64,000 nt of DNA. Source: Morella rubra. Lineage: Eukaryota; Streptophyta; Magnoliopsida; Fagales; Myricaceae. The stretch lies in NCBI GenBank assembly GCA_003952965.2, contig CM025855.1, positions 19,001,792-19,065,791 on the forward strand. Direction: 5' to 3'. The first letter of the stretch is position 1. Each line of letters opens with the position of its first letter. Made by a program: the position numbers and the translations under genes. Under the pieces are notes generated by a model, which worked only from the letters and a program-made list of their open reading frames with translations, did not search any database and had not been told where the DNA came from. This document shows, piece after piece, positions 11,580 through 22,680 of the stretch.

Positions 11580-12991
11580 TAAACCACAATAAAAATGTAC
11601 AAAATAATAGATTTAAGGGTACCTATGATTAAACCTAAAAGAAAAGAAAATGTCACTATGTGGGTAATTGATGCCATGATGATTTTTAAATGATTTGTTT
11701 ATGCATATTCAAATGTTACATAATCATCACATGGACATTTAATTGGCCAAGACTGAGACAAAGGACTTATGAACCCTGAGAATTGATGACAGTACCACTC
11801 ATTGGGAAGAGTGCAGCCACCATCGATAGAATCCAGTAGGTGATCTTCCATAGGCAATGATACGAGGCTTGCCTATGAAGTGTCTCGGTGTGTCAGATAA
11901 CACAAGACTGTCACAAAGGAAGAGGAAGTGGGACGCACAACCCTAATTCTGGGATTTAAATAGAGCATATGTAGGGACACCTCATCCAGACCACTGAATG
12001 AAAAAGTTATGAACTGGGGATATAGGCATCTCATTTCTGCATTACACGTGCATTTTCCTTTCACTATTTGCTCTAGTTATTTTATTCTTTAAAAATTATT
12101 ATTCTTTATTTTTTCTTGTTTATGTATGCGCCATATTCCCCTTCCTCGACCTTACTCAGTCTTAACAACTCACTCTGTTTCTTTTCTTTGATGCATGTGC
12201 ATCATCAAAAACTAGTAGAAGATGAGTGTTCTAGGGTTACCAGACACTAAACTTGGACCTATACATTTTGGTTATGCATTTCAAGGTGTGGGTCTCACAC
12301 ACATATGAGATATCAATGAAGCATTCCCACCACTAGTACCTCATGGACCCACCCGCACCTGAGCTGGTAGATTTTGGTTAGTGGACGCACTGATTGAGCT
12401 GGTGATTCCTTTTTAAACACTACCGGCTGCTCCGGTGAACCCTACTTAGATGACGTTAGGAGACGGCATTGTGGATCTGACAAGTGAAGATGATGATAAG
12501 CAGTAGCATTTTCTCTATTTTCCTTATTGTAGTACGTGATAGTTTTTCTTGAACTTTTAAACTCTGGTTAGTTGTAATTATCATGGATGGATTGGCTACT
12601 ATGCGCTATAGTGCTGCTCACACTTTTGTGTTCATAGCCATTTTTGTTATGTCCTCGTGAAGGGTATTTTTTTTACTCTGTGATATGAAATTTCGTTTTT
12701 AACGATCTTTTACAAGTTTTTCTAGTGTCATTCCCTCTTTCTTCCAATTATCATTATATTGTGTAGTTATCTGCAAATCGAATTAAAATTTAAAAATTTA
12801 TCTTTAAAGTTAATTATTTCCAAAACCCTATACGGGTAATTGAAGCTTTCAATTAGATTTCTACTATTCTTTTCTTAGGGCATTTTAGTGATTTGGCACC
12901 AGCACAGTTTACCTGCCATAACTCCACTTTATTTGTGTATTTTATTAAAATAAAGAGAGCTTAGGGGTTAGTGTAAGTACGGGGTGTGACA
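11563..12991 (+). mobile_element. 3' portion of a Ty3/gypsy 5' LTR, split by LINE 1
   Basis: It ends GGGGTGTGACA at 12991, two bases before a tRNA-Met-type primer-binding site, which fixes the LTR 3' boundary. The body is diverged but collinear with the 3' third of the solo LTR at 3427-7363. Its 5' portion must lie on the far side of LINE 1 and mostly left of the window. About 1.4 kb of it is seen here. Confidence 0.75.
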
Positions 12992-12993
12992 GA

Positions 12994-13005
12994 TGGTATT
13001 AGAGC
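12994..13005 (+). other. Primer-binding site (tRNA-iMet type)
   Basis: TGGTATTAGAGC follows the LTR end after a GA spacer. It is one base from the standard plant TGGTATCAGAGC used to prime minus-strand DNA of LTR retrotransposons. Confidence 0.85.
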
Positions 13006-13091
13006 ATGGTTAGGATTAAATTTGTGTCACTTGGGTACTCAAACTTTCTCTATTTTGTGGTCTTAATGATATTATGCCCTTTAGGAGTATT

Positions 13092-14719
13092 ATGGCAGCG
13101 AATGATGGAAATGAGAGTCCAAACTGGGAAGGGGGTCAACCTAACTCAGGATTTGACGTTGAGGGGATACATGGAAATTTGGCAAAATTTATAGCCCAAC
13201 AAATGAACCAGGCCAACAATCAAGTTGAAAGGAGAAATGAAGGATGTTCCTTTAACCAATTTAATCGACAGCATCCTATTTATTTTCATGGTAAATCTTA
13301 CCCTGTGATGGCGGAGAACTAGATTTTGGATATTGGGGAGTTGTTTAGAGTTAGAGTGCACAGATGAGCATAAGGTACTTTATGCTGCCTATAAGCTGTC
13401 AAAGGAGGCTAAGAGGAGGTGGATATCTAGAAGGGCACTTTTGGAGCAAGAATTTCAAGGAGCATTGATTATGTGGGCGAGATTCAAAATGGAGTTTCTA
13501 AATCGGTATTTTCTGGGCTCAGCGAGAGATGCAAAGGCGAAGGAGTTTGCCAGTTTAGTACAAGAATTGATGTCAATAAAAGAATATGCAGCTAAGTTTA
13601 TGGAGTTGTTGCAATTTGCTCCTCATTTAATACTGGATCAGGAGAAGAAGGCGATGAAATTCAAGGATAGGTTACACCCCCGGATTTTCAACCGAATTTG
13701 TAGCCATAACTTTGGGAATCTGGCGGAGCTAGTGCAGCGTGCCACAATAATAGAGTGCAGTATTCAAAGGAATGCGGCCTTTTATGAATGATAGAAGAAG
13801 CGTCTCTGCAACAAGGAAGTAATTCACGGGATCAACCCCAGATAAAGAAGTTTAATAATAACAATGGACAATGGAGAGGATAAGGGGGTAACATGGTATT
13901 TAGGGGAAATCATGGATTAACTTGTCCCCACTGTAATCACACAAACACAAACATACACAAACATTTGCTATGTTTGTGGTCGCTTGAGGCACTATGCTTG
14001 TGAATACCCTATAAGGAAAAATGGTCCCCTCAAGTGCAACCCCGAGCACCATCGAGAAATGGTGGTAGAACTGTGAACCGTTGAAAGCAGCAGTGAAATA
14101 TTGATATGGCCAGAGTTTTTGCACTGACCGCATAGAAGGAGGAGGCAACGGAAGCTGTGGTGTCAGGTACTTTCCTCTTGTCTCATGGATCAGCAACTGT
14201 GTTGCTTGACTCTAGAGCTGCACATTCTTTTATTTCTTGTCACTACAAGCTATTGTGTGAAATTAAGAGTCTGTGTTGGAAGTAGCAACTCCAATAGGGC
14301 TCTCTAAAGTCTGTGATCAGGTTGTGAAGGATTTTCCTATTTTGATAGAAAGTTTAGTATTGCCAGTCAATCTTGTTCTCATCGATATGGTCAAGTTCAA
14401 TATAATTCTTGGGATGAATTGGTTATCAATGCATCATGCCTTAGTGGACTATTTCAACAAAGAAGTAGTTTTTCGAATGTTGGGTCAAGAAGAGTTTAAG
14501 TATCAGAGCTCTCGAGGGAAACCTATGCCCCACTTTATATCGACTCTACATACATGAAAATGTTTGCTTGGAGGAGCCCAAGGATTTTTAGTTTCTTTCA
14601 TTGGATCGGGAAGTAAAATGAAGGAGTTGGATTCAATACAGTGGTCGGAAGATAAAGTTTGAAATCGAGGTTAAACCAGAGACGGCTCCAATATCGAAAG
14701 CATTGTATATGCATAAACT
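13092..14719 (+). pseudogene. Ty3/gypsy gag-protease-RT fragment (Tekay/Del-like), truncated
   Basis: Gag begins at MAANDGNESPNW and reaches a stop at 13320-13322. The retrotransposon-gag domain continues at 13370-13790 (WARFKMEFLNRYF, MSIKEYAAKFMEL). A degenerate zinc knuckle CYVCGRLRHYAC lies at about 13957-13992, with the His-Cys spacing shortened. The protease shows LLDSRAAHSFIS at about 14200-14240, where the usual DSGA active site reads DSRA. Its C-terminal half is 14273-14557 (FNIILGMNWLSMHHALVDYF). A short RT N-terminus, FEIEVKPETAPISKALYMHK, runs to about 14719 and then similarity stops abruptly. Polymerase, RNase H, integrase and the 3' LTR are absent. Confidence 0.8.
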
Positions 14720-14764
14720 TTTTGGGGAAAGAATAAACATATATACTAAAACTACGTCTACGAG

Positions 14765-14945
14765 GTATTACCTTGTGGTTGACACAGCTAAAAAACCTCC
14801 TACCAAAATTTCAATTGTGTAGGCAGTCTTCAAGCATGAATCAACCCACAGTAACAAATAGGATAATTAGTTGAATCTCCACCTACGCTTGTTGTCGATC
14901 TTGCACTACTTGGTGATGGAGGTGCATTGCTGAAAAGACATGTGA
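14765..14945 (-). pseudogene. GRF-type zinc-finger gene remnant
   Basis: On the minus strand a Ser-rich start, NAPPSPSSARSTTSVGG, is followed by YPICYCGLIHA. After small frame shifts and a stop comes NFGRRFFSCVNHK and a GT donor (GTAATA). GRF zinc fingers, common in short plant proteins of the At4g04775 type, have this C-x-C-G ... N-P-G-R-R-F-F-x-C form. A splice donor at the same place is seen in the MULE-borne GRF gene at 37918-38480. The second exon is not visible because gypsy sequence begins just below 14720. The gene function is unknown. Confidence 0.45.
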
Positions 14946-15256
14946 CAAATCCATTATAAACCTAAGTGGCAATTACTGTGCAAAAAAATTAAGAAAGCCA
15001 GGCAACTTAAAAACTTACCTTGATTTTGAGGAAATCTAACTTCATACTTATTGACATAGTGAATATACAACACATTCATAGAGTAAACGGTTTATAAGAG
15101 AGCAAGAGAACTTGGTTGTGATCTTCTATACTAGAAATCCACTGTGAAAGAGGAGATTGTCACCAAAACAAATATTCTTCTCACCCCATGGCTTTTCTCT
15201 TTTAGTCAAACATACAACTCACCAACGGTTTCGCTTGGCATGTACTTTTGAAGGAT
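14946..15256 (-). other. Unassigned stretch with minus-strand splice-like signals
   Basis: On the minus strand a segment between a TTTCACAG acceptor-like site (about 15145) and an AAG|GTAAGTTT donor (about 15018) looks exon-like but encodes nothing I recognise. It lies between the GRF remnant and the copia insertion, and could be upstream exon or UTR of the same broken gene. Confidence 0.25.
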
Positions 15257-15299
15257 GTATCTGTAGAAAGAATGCAAGCGGAAGAATTTGAGAGAATTC

Positions 15300-15488
15300 C
15301 TCCAAGCGATTGGCAAACTCAGTGGCAGTCTCTGATAAAAGCTTTTCGAGTTGAGGAAAAGCCCCAGATACATAGTACCAAAGTTTCCTCCCTTTAAGAA
15401 AAATCGTCATAGTTGAAGCCTAGAGATTGTAATTCGTCCCATCCAAAATGATCTCAATAGGCCGAGTGACATCATTTGAGGAAGACAT
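15300..15488 (-). pseudogene. Copia gag N-terminus
   Basis: Starts MSSSNDVTRPIEIILDGTNY. After an in-frame TAG, where the family has Trp, comes TMTIFLKGRKLWYYVSGAF and then a run into the deletion junction. The D-G-x-N-Y and F-L-x-G-R-K-L-W-x-Y-V-x-G pattern is the UBN2/DUF4219-type gag start of plant copia elements. Only about 60 residues remain. Confidence 0.75.
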
Positions 15489-15989
15489 AGTCGAGGGTCC
15501 AAGAAAATAAGCAGATTTGGAAAGCCAACCAAAAGGCAATGGTCAAAGTCAACCAAAATTTAATGTGACACGTCACTAGGGACGTGGCAGTTGAGGTGGA
15601 GTTGAACTGGGCTAAGTGTGAGTAAGAAAGCCCAAATAGGGAATCCAAAATAGAAAAGTCTAAAGACAAGGCCCAAAGAGAAGACCCATTATGCAGGCCT
15701 AACAAGAGTCAGGACCAAACCTGTAGGCGCTTGGAGTGGTGTAGAAAATCTTCAAAGAATCTTGCGGTGGCCTGTGGAGGCACATGTAGCAGAGGATTGA
15801 CGTGAAATTTTACCAAACCGAAGAGCGTTGATGGACAAACACCTTAGTGATGGCAGTTCGGCGTGAGCGAACTTCGAAGTGCTTCAAAAAGACAAGGACA
15901 GCAGCAGGACAGTGAGGGACAAGAGAAAAACACAACAACTAGAATCTCTAACAAGGAAGGAGGCTAAGATGGGCACCAGAATTCTGGCG

Positions 15990-16001
15990 GCTCTGATACC
16001 A
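15990..16001 (-). other. Copia primer-binding site
   Basis: GCTCTGATACCA on the plus strand is the exact complement of TGGTATCAGAGC, directly abutting the LTR that begins at 16002. It fixes element orientation as minus. Confidence 0.9.
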
Positions 16002-16236
16002 TGTAGAAAGAATGTAAGCGGAAGAATTTGAAAGAATTCTTTGTATTTCAATGTGTATAGAATTGTACAAGGAGGCCTATTTATAGGTGAAGAGGCCAAA
16101 GAAAAAAAGGAATGCAATAATTACAGAATAATTACAAAATGGAAAGAATCAATTAGAATCATCTAATTGCTAAACTTGGGGATTACTCAAGAGTGATGCC
16201 CAAGTAATGAGATATATGGTAATATATATCTCAACA
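16002..16236 (-). repeat. Copia 5' LTR, 235 bp
   Basis: TGTTGAG...TTCTACA on the minus strand. A TATA-like CTATAAATAGG lies within it (about 16078-16088, minus strand). The last 34 or so bp recur at 15262-15295 as the remnant of the other LTR. Confidence 0.75.
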
Positions 16237-16833
16237 GCATCCATCAGACCAAACTCAACTCCCCATATGGTTCCACATTTTTGTTCTACAATTGTGACCA
16301 TAATTGCTAAACAAATAATTGTAACTCTTCTAACTTGGACAGGTTTTGAAGCATATGTCCCTGGATTTCGTTCTGTAAATCGAAACATCTTTGTCTTTGT
16401 TTCTAGTTGCATTGTTAAATACCTTATTGTGCGGTTATTCCCCCTTCCCCTACTTGTCCTAGAAAAAGTCACATTGTTAAATACACTTGTAATTTATGCA
16501 AAAAAGAAAAAAGAATAGCATGTTAATTTCATTGTACTGTTAAAATTAACCTGTTGAATTAGAATGCAACACGAGTCACGAATTAAAAAAAAAATGTTTT
16601 GTATTGATAAGATGCTGGAGGTTTTGAGAGTTTATATGTCCATAGTCAGTAAAATCAGGAGAAGATGTTGCAGTATATATTAAGGAGAGGAGCAAACGAA
16701 ACACAAACATACACAGTAAGCCTCAAGCTTAGTAAAGTAAAGGAGGCAGAATTATACAGAATGCATGTCAGAGTTCCCAGAGTAAAATCTCAAATTCAAG
16801 AGGACGACATAAACATTTAGGTGCCACTTCACT
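16237..16833. other. Unassigned region downstream of SDE3-like gene
   Basis: An open minus-strand frame (about 16472-16237) would read on through the copia target site to a possible GTGAGT donor near 15232, so it may be an exon of a disrupted gene. The peptide is not one I recognise. The rest (16500-16833) is AT-rich and noncoding. Confidence 0.3.
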
Positions 16834-18094
16834 CTAACTCAAACCCTCAAAGATGTGTGAAAAACATTGGATCATGGCCCTGCTTTGTTGAAGTCTTTCC
16901 AAATATGAAATCTTCAACCCATATTGTCGAGCAATGGCAGAGCGGACAAATCCTGGATGATTTCTCGGGTCACCAGTAACTACTACAGTCGTATTCTCAT
17001 TGGCCAAATGAGCCAGAGGCACTATTGCCTCTGGCTCGATCACTGATGACACATCTACAAGAAATATATGACTAAAATGTTTGGCAGTTATGCCTTCATT
17101 ATGTAGCCGAAAGCTACTCATATAAGTGGAGAAAATCACCCTAGATTTCTGAAGTTTCGGGCGTGAAGGATAAGTAAAACATTCTTCATTATAAGGACAC
17201 AAAGGAAGGATCTTTTCATCTACCTCATCCACATGCCGAAATGCCGCATTTGCTCGAAACATTTCCAATTTTGGAATTGATCCCATCAAACTCCTCATCA
17301 ACCCATCAGAAGTGATATTTGTAGGCGCACATACAAGAATCCGAGATGCTTGTGAGGTTTGGTAAATCTGGCGTACTGCTTCTTGAACAAAGTTTCCTGT
17401 TTTTGACAGTTCATAACTTTCACGGGTGGATCTCTTTTGAAGGAAGATACACAAGGTGGACCTGCTACAAGATAAGGTGGGGAGCCCCTAAGGCTTAAGA
17501 TTTGACGGATGGCAGAGGATTGTTCTAGATTATGTTTGTCGTATCTGGGTAGCAGAGATGGTGGGTCAAGGATGTTCTTTCTAAAGACTTGTTCAGGGAA
17601 GAGGAAGTTTTGGAAGAAAGGATCAGATGCAGCTTCAACTGCTTGATGAGCTCTCTTTAAGCAAACTCTGTTGAATGTGAAACTGATGTCATATTTGCGT
17701 GTCCAATGGTGCTGCGAATGAAAATCATCTTCAAATTCAACTAGCACAAAACTGCTCTTCTTCACCCGATGGATAATCCCCTGTTAAACATTTAAGAACA
17801 TCGATTTCATCAACTAGAAGAAAAGGTGAAATTCATACACTCTGATTAATAACCAAATAATGAACAAGAGTACAATGAAAACCAAAAGTCTGCACTAAGC
17901 AATAAATCTAGAAGTAAGGGATCATTCCTGATTTTAGTTTCTATCTTGCGACTTTTAAGAATTTTGGGACCCAGCCATTTGTTAATATACATATAACTAC
18001 GAGTCTTTTGAGTTTGTGGCTGTTGGCAAAGATGCAAATTCAATAAAACACTTAATTCAAAGATATAAGTTCTAACAATGAAAATCACTGGTGC

Positions 18095-18413
18095 ACTGCT
18101 GAAGGAGTTGGCTTGGTGGTAAGAGGTCAGGTACAAAGAGAGGGCTTGGTAATTGAAGGTCATAGTTTAGAGTGTCCATAGTGTTGATGCTACGTAGATG
18201 ATTCTAATGTCCATATACCAGATCACCAAACTCTTATGAATATGCCTCGGGTGGGGATGGGAATAGGCTATGGATCTGTACGTCTTGAGGGATAGAGAGT
18301 GCTTGTGGACCCCTATATTTCTCTAAGCTTCCTCGCAGATAAGGTGTTACTATTGTCACCCCAGGGAGAGGGACCAATATCCAGTTTCACTCTCACCTTT
18401 TCTTTTTCTTAGG
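18095..18413 (+). mobile_element. SINE-like unit in intron 2 of the SDE3-like gene
   Basis: TGGCTTGGTGGT at 18109-18120 resembles an RNA polymerase III A box and AGGTCATAGTTTA at 18157-18169 a weak B box at normal spacing. About 250 bases without coding follow, ending in a T-rich stretch. Plant tRNA-derived SINEs have this form. No target duplication was identified, so the ends are approximate. Confidence 0.4.
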
Positions 18414-18588
18414 AAAATACTTAATAACTGTAGTAGAAAAGAACTGAACAAAAGTTCATAAGTACATGAATACTTCTACCTTAAGCAACCAGGCAAATAA
18501 GTATTTCATTAAATCTCAAAAGCTACGGAAGTTGCTTACAAATGCATTACACCTGGATGTGCTTTATTGATGAACAATACTTTTTAAC

Positions 18589-18870
18589 AAGGGATAAATC
18601 CAAAATTTGTCCCTATGGTTTACCATTTTATCTGATTATTCCCTAGGATTTAAAATCCATCAAATTAGTTGTTTAATATCTATCAAATTTGAAGGGTCAT
18701 GAGGGACTAATGTCTCCCTAGGGTCTAAAATCCATCAAATTTGAAGGATCGCGGGGACTAATGTCTTGATGGATTTTAAACCGCAGGGACTAATTTGATA
18801 AATTTTAAAACTCAAGGACTAATCAAATAAAATGGTATACCACATGGACGAAATTGGTATTTATCCCTTT
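18589..18870. mobile_element. Palindromic MITE in intron 2 of the SDE3-like gene
   Basis: The left arm (AAGGGATAAATCC...) and the reverse complement of the right arm (AAAGGGATAAATACC...) agree over roughly 80-100 bases, including TTACCATTTTAT and TTTAAAATCCATCAAATTAG-like blocks. No coding capacity. The target duplication is unclear. Confidence 0.65.
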
Positions 18871-19173
18871 TACCAAAACATGTGTCAGAGACAGTTCATG
18901 GTGGCTGAAGGGGAAAAGAAGAGAGGAAAAAAAGACAGTCCAGAAAGTTTACCTGAAACATTTCAGTGCTTTCACCCGAAGGTCGGGCATGAACAAAGTC
19001 TCTTGATAAAAGAAAGGGCGCTTCTCAGGAACAGAGCTGATCTCAAAGGCTACAAAGATCTTATCATCTCTTTCCTTGCTTTCTTTGGAAAGACTTTTCT
19101 TGCTTGATTTCTTAGATATCTCTGCTTCATGCAACTCCAAAGTCACATTCTTCAATTGGAAGTTTTCCCATTT

Positions 19174-21916
19174 CTGATTCGATCAATAAAGATCTTTATT
19201 CCAAGCCAGTATGAAAAAGCATACAAGAATGAAATACTAACTGTGCTCCTAAACCTTAGCTGTAAATATGTTCAGAGACGCATAACAGATTTAATGCAAG
19301 CTACAGATCTGTTGCTCAACACATTCAACCCAAACATTCATATGAAAAGAACTCACTTGTGTTGTCCAAACCAAGTATGTAAAGGTAGATTCTATAAGGT
19401 GCAGCAGAGGCTAAGAACTAGCTAATCCTTCCTTTCCTCTTTCAGTGGTTTTAAGCATTTTTAGAGAAGCACCTACCTGGATGAACACAATTACTTTTTA
19501 AATGTCAATGAATTAATAATTTGTAGGATTAGGTGATATTTAATGGCTTTGGTCAATGACTTGGATAACTTGAGCTTGGTTGGATTTATTTTAAACTTGC
19601 TATATTGTACTTCTCATAAAGAGCTAAAAACTTGTGCTATATGCTCATAAATAATACGATAAAGGTAATGCTAAACTATATTTGTTGCCCAGCCATATGC
19701 AAATTTACACATGCAATATCCAAGTACTATATCAGCAATTAATTCTTCTTCAGCAATGAGCCAGATAGTTTAGATGACATACACTCAAGTCCAATATAAT
19801 CTCAATTGCTGAATTTGCTTTATATAGTAACACTCTTCCAACATCATCTAAAGGACCTAATGAAATTCTTGATTTCTGTATTTTTGTTTCCTTATGTATA
19901 TACGTAATATACACACGACAGTTAGTTAGATATGTGCAAGTTTTCTTTCCATTCTCTGATATATTTATGAAGCTCAATAGATATCTTGAATCATCTCCAT
20001 AGTAGTTTTTATCTACTACTATGCACAGGAATTAGTTAGTATGTTAAAGAACAAAATTCATTTTAATGCAGACCATATTAGTTCAGGCCCTACCTATAAT
20101 TGCTGACTCCATCACTTCTGTAACATCTTCAGCGATTAGTAGACTTATCATCATCTTGTTTATAGGATTATCTTCTTGATAGAGATGTCTTCTGATAATT
20201 ACTCTCATAATAAAACTTTTGTAAACTCGCTGTATGTTATAGAGAGTAGCCACAGTGGGTGAACTGACTTTTTATTCCCACAATTCCCCGAGTTTCTAAT
20301 TTTCATGCTTAACTACTGTATTTCAGTACAGTTGTTTCATTTTGCAAGTGTTTATATAAGTATACTCATTTGCAGGAAAATATCATTTTGCCTTTCATCA
20401 TTAACATGTTACTTTGCCATTTTTTGTCGTACAAGACTTGCAATTTAAGTTGGAGTGTCAATAAATACATCTCTAACACGAGGTCATTGTAGAGTTAACA
20501 CAATACAAAATCATTTTGAGATTCCAAAATTGAATCTGTTGTGTCAAAACACTCTACTGAATTCTAAATGAAAAGAAACAAATACATTTGTACTTGAAGG
20601 ACATTGAAATAGCTTCAGTGAAATGTGATGTTAACATAGGCCCTAATGAGATTAAATCATCATTTCCTAACATGTAGGTCAGAAGACCATTTCGTTTTGA
20701 TCGAATAGGCCCCAATGTTATAAGCAGCGTATTGGGTCATTTAAGATAAAAATAAAGTAGGTGGTCGACCCAACAAATGATCAGTTACTGCATAAACACT
20801 CAGCTATGTGATCTGCAGTTACCAGGCTAGAGTTTGGAATGATTCATTACCCAAGATCTCCTCTTAGACCCCATATGCACTGTTTTTGTCTGAGAAAATA
20901 ACACCCGCAACAGAGCAAGTACCGAACCCAAACAAGGAAAATCAGAAGGAGGGCCCTACAAACCACCATACCTCTTATTGATTTTCTATCTAGAAAGCCA
21001 GCCTTGCTTGTTTTTAGAGCCCACTTCAACCCAAGTCAGTTATAAGTCAGAAAACAGACTGTTCTAATAGTTTCAAAAGTTCAGCAGGGTACTTCCCAAC
21101 TGATTTTTCATGAAAACTCTTCTATTCCTTCAACTACAAAGGACCACGACATTTGTTTGCTGCATGCTTCCATACTCAACAATGTGCTAAACTAGTTACA
21201 AACTTAAAGATAACGGTCAATCTTAATGATAGAACAAGCACAACTGATGACCATCAAAACCCAGTTCTATAAGTAAACTCCCCGTTTAAAACATTTTTCT
21301 TCTTGAAACATATAGCTAGCTTTTTGCCGTCTTTTAACTTCTTGCATTAAGTGGACTTTCCTGGTTATCAAATTTTAATGAAATCAGTCAGATAATAGAA
21401 ACAATGCCGGACCAATAGGCTTGAGCAATTGTAAAAGGCTGCATTACACCTTACCGGAACCCAAGAAAACCCGACATCTCTAGCTCTAGTCATTATTATA
21501 TTGCAATAAGAGTATCAAACTAACCTTACTAACCTTAGTGTTCTGTTCCATGTCATCTGCTGCAAATTCATTTCCATGCTCCAAATACTCTCAACCAAAG
21601 GACAAGCCATAGGGACCTAGGACCTAAATAATTTTCAGCTGCTTGCCATTTCATAGCAAATGAACCATGTGATTTCTTTCCAAAAAAATTTGAACCCAGG
21701 ACTTATAGTTCAAGTCATTGACCCACTACTATGTTTAGCTTTTTTAATACATGCTTTATGTTTGAAATAACTGGGGATCAGTCAGTCAACTAAGTAGTTC
21801 ACCGAAGATAATATTTAATAAGCAAACAGTACAGTTGGGTTGGATATAAGTTACCTTTCTTCTATGAATAACTAAGCTATTCTACAAAAGCATAAAAGAG
21901 AGTCCTTCATGCTTAC
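19174..21916. other. Intron 1 of the SDE3-like gene
   Basis: Donor AAG|GTAAGC at 21916-21911 and acceptor CAG|AAATGG at 19175-19174 (minus strand). The protein reads continuously across the junction (EEFYVK then KWENFQ). I saw no gene or clear transposon inside its 2.7 kb. Confidence 0.7.
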
Positions 21917-22099
21917 CTTGACGTAGAACTCCTCAGCATATAGCAAAGATGCAAAGTAATCCTTATATGTCCGGGCAGACAAAGGCTGCTTCAAGACTTC
22001 AGGCGCAATATCTCTCTCGATCAAACCTTCAATATTTTTGGGAATTGCATATATGGGCAATGTACTCTTCTCAATCCATACATAACTTGTCTTGTTCTG

Positions 22100-22680
22100 T
22101 TCATCATTTACATTAGAGGGAACTTGAGACAAAAACGGCTTAAAGGTGAGGAGGCTTGAGGATGGCTTGGGGGAAGATGAAGATGGCCCAGATGGAAGTG
22201 GAGGTCCTTTAAGGGAAGATAGAGATGATTTAAGAGAATACAATGGGGACTCTGAGGATGATAGAAATGTGTTAGATGAAGGAGGCGGTTTAGATGAAGG
22301 AGGAGGTTTGGATGAGGAGAGTGATTTGTTTGGGAGAGATAGAGAGGGTTTAGAAGAAGATGTTTTGGGTTCGGTGGATGATGGAAATCCACCAAGCACA
22401 GTAGCAGAAGATAGAGGTAGTGAAGTTGAAGATATCAGCAGTTTAGATGAAGATGGAGATGCATTAGCAGAAGAAACAGGTGGTTTAGTAGAAGGAGATG
22501 GGGGTTGGGAAGGTACTTGGACTCTACCAATCACAGCTGAAGAAGATACATATGGTTTAGAAGAAGATTTTGGGGACGATACAGAGGGCTTAGAAGATAT
22601 GGGGGGCTTGAGGGTCAATGAAATGGGACTAGAAGATGGAGGCAGTTTGGATGAAGATGGAAGACGAGTATAAGAAAGTG
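22100..22680 (-). repeat. Ser/Pro-coding low-complexity tract
   Basis: Part of exon 1 of the SDE3-like gene. Irregular repeats of S-S-S-K-P and P-P-S-S-K units make several frames look open on both strands. The opposite-strand Asp/Glu/Gly-rich frame is an artefact of it. Confidence 0.75.

Larger units (their letters stand above)
15262..16236 (-). mobile_element. Internally deleted Ty1/copia element, 975 bp
   Basis: On the minus strand it starts TGTTGAGATATATATTACC (5' LTR 16236-16002), followed by a primer-binding site and leader, the first 60 or so codons of gag, then jumps to the last 34 or so bp of an LTR ending ...CTTTCTACA at 15262. Flanking 5-mers GTATC (15257-15261) and GCATC (16237-16241) differ at one base, so both outer ends are original. 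The internal region and nearly all of the 3' LTR were lost in one deletion. The junction falls at the GAATTC shared by gag and LTR, suggesting microhomology. Confidence 0.75.

Noticed and set aside
22146-22673. Long Asp/Glu/Gly-rich frame on the plus strand
   Set aside because: It is the opposite strand of the Ser/Pro-rich exon 1 of the SDE3-like gene, whose flanking protein matches the family.
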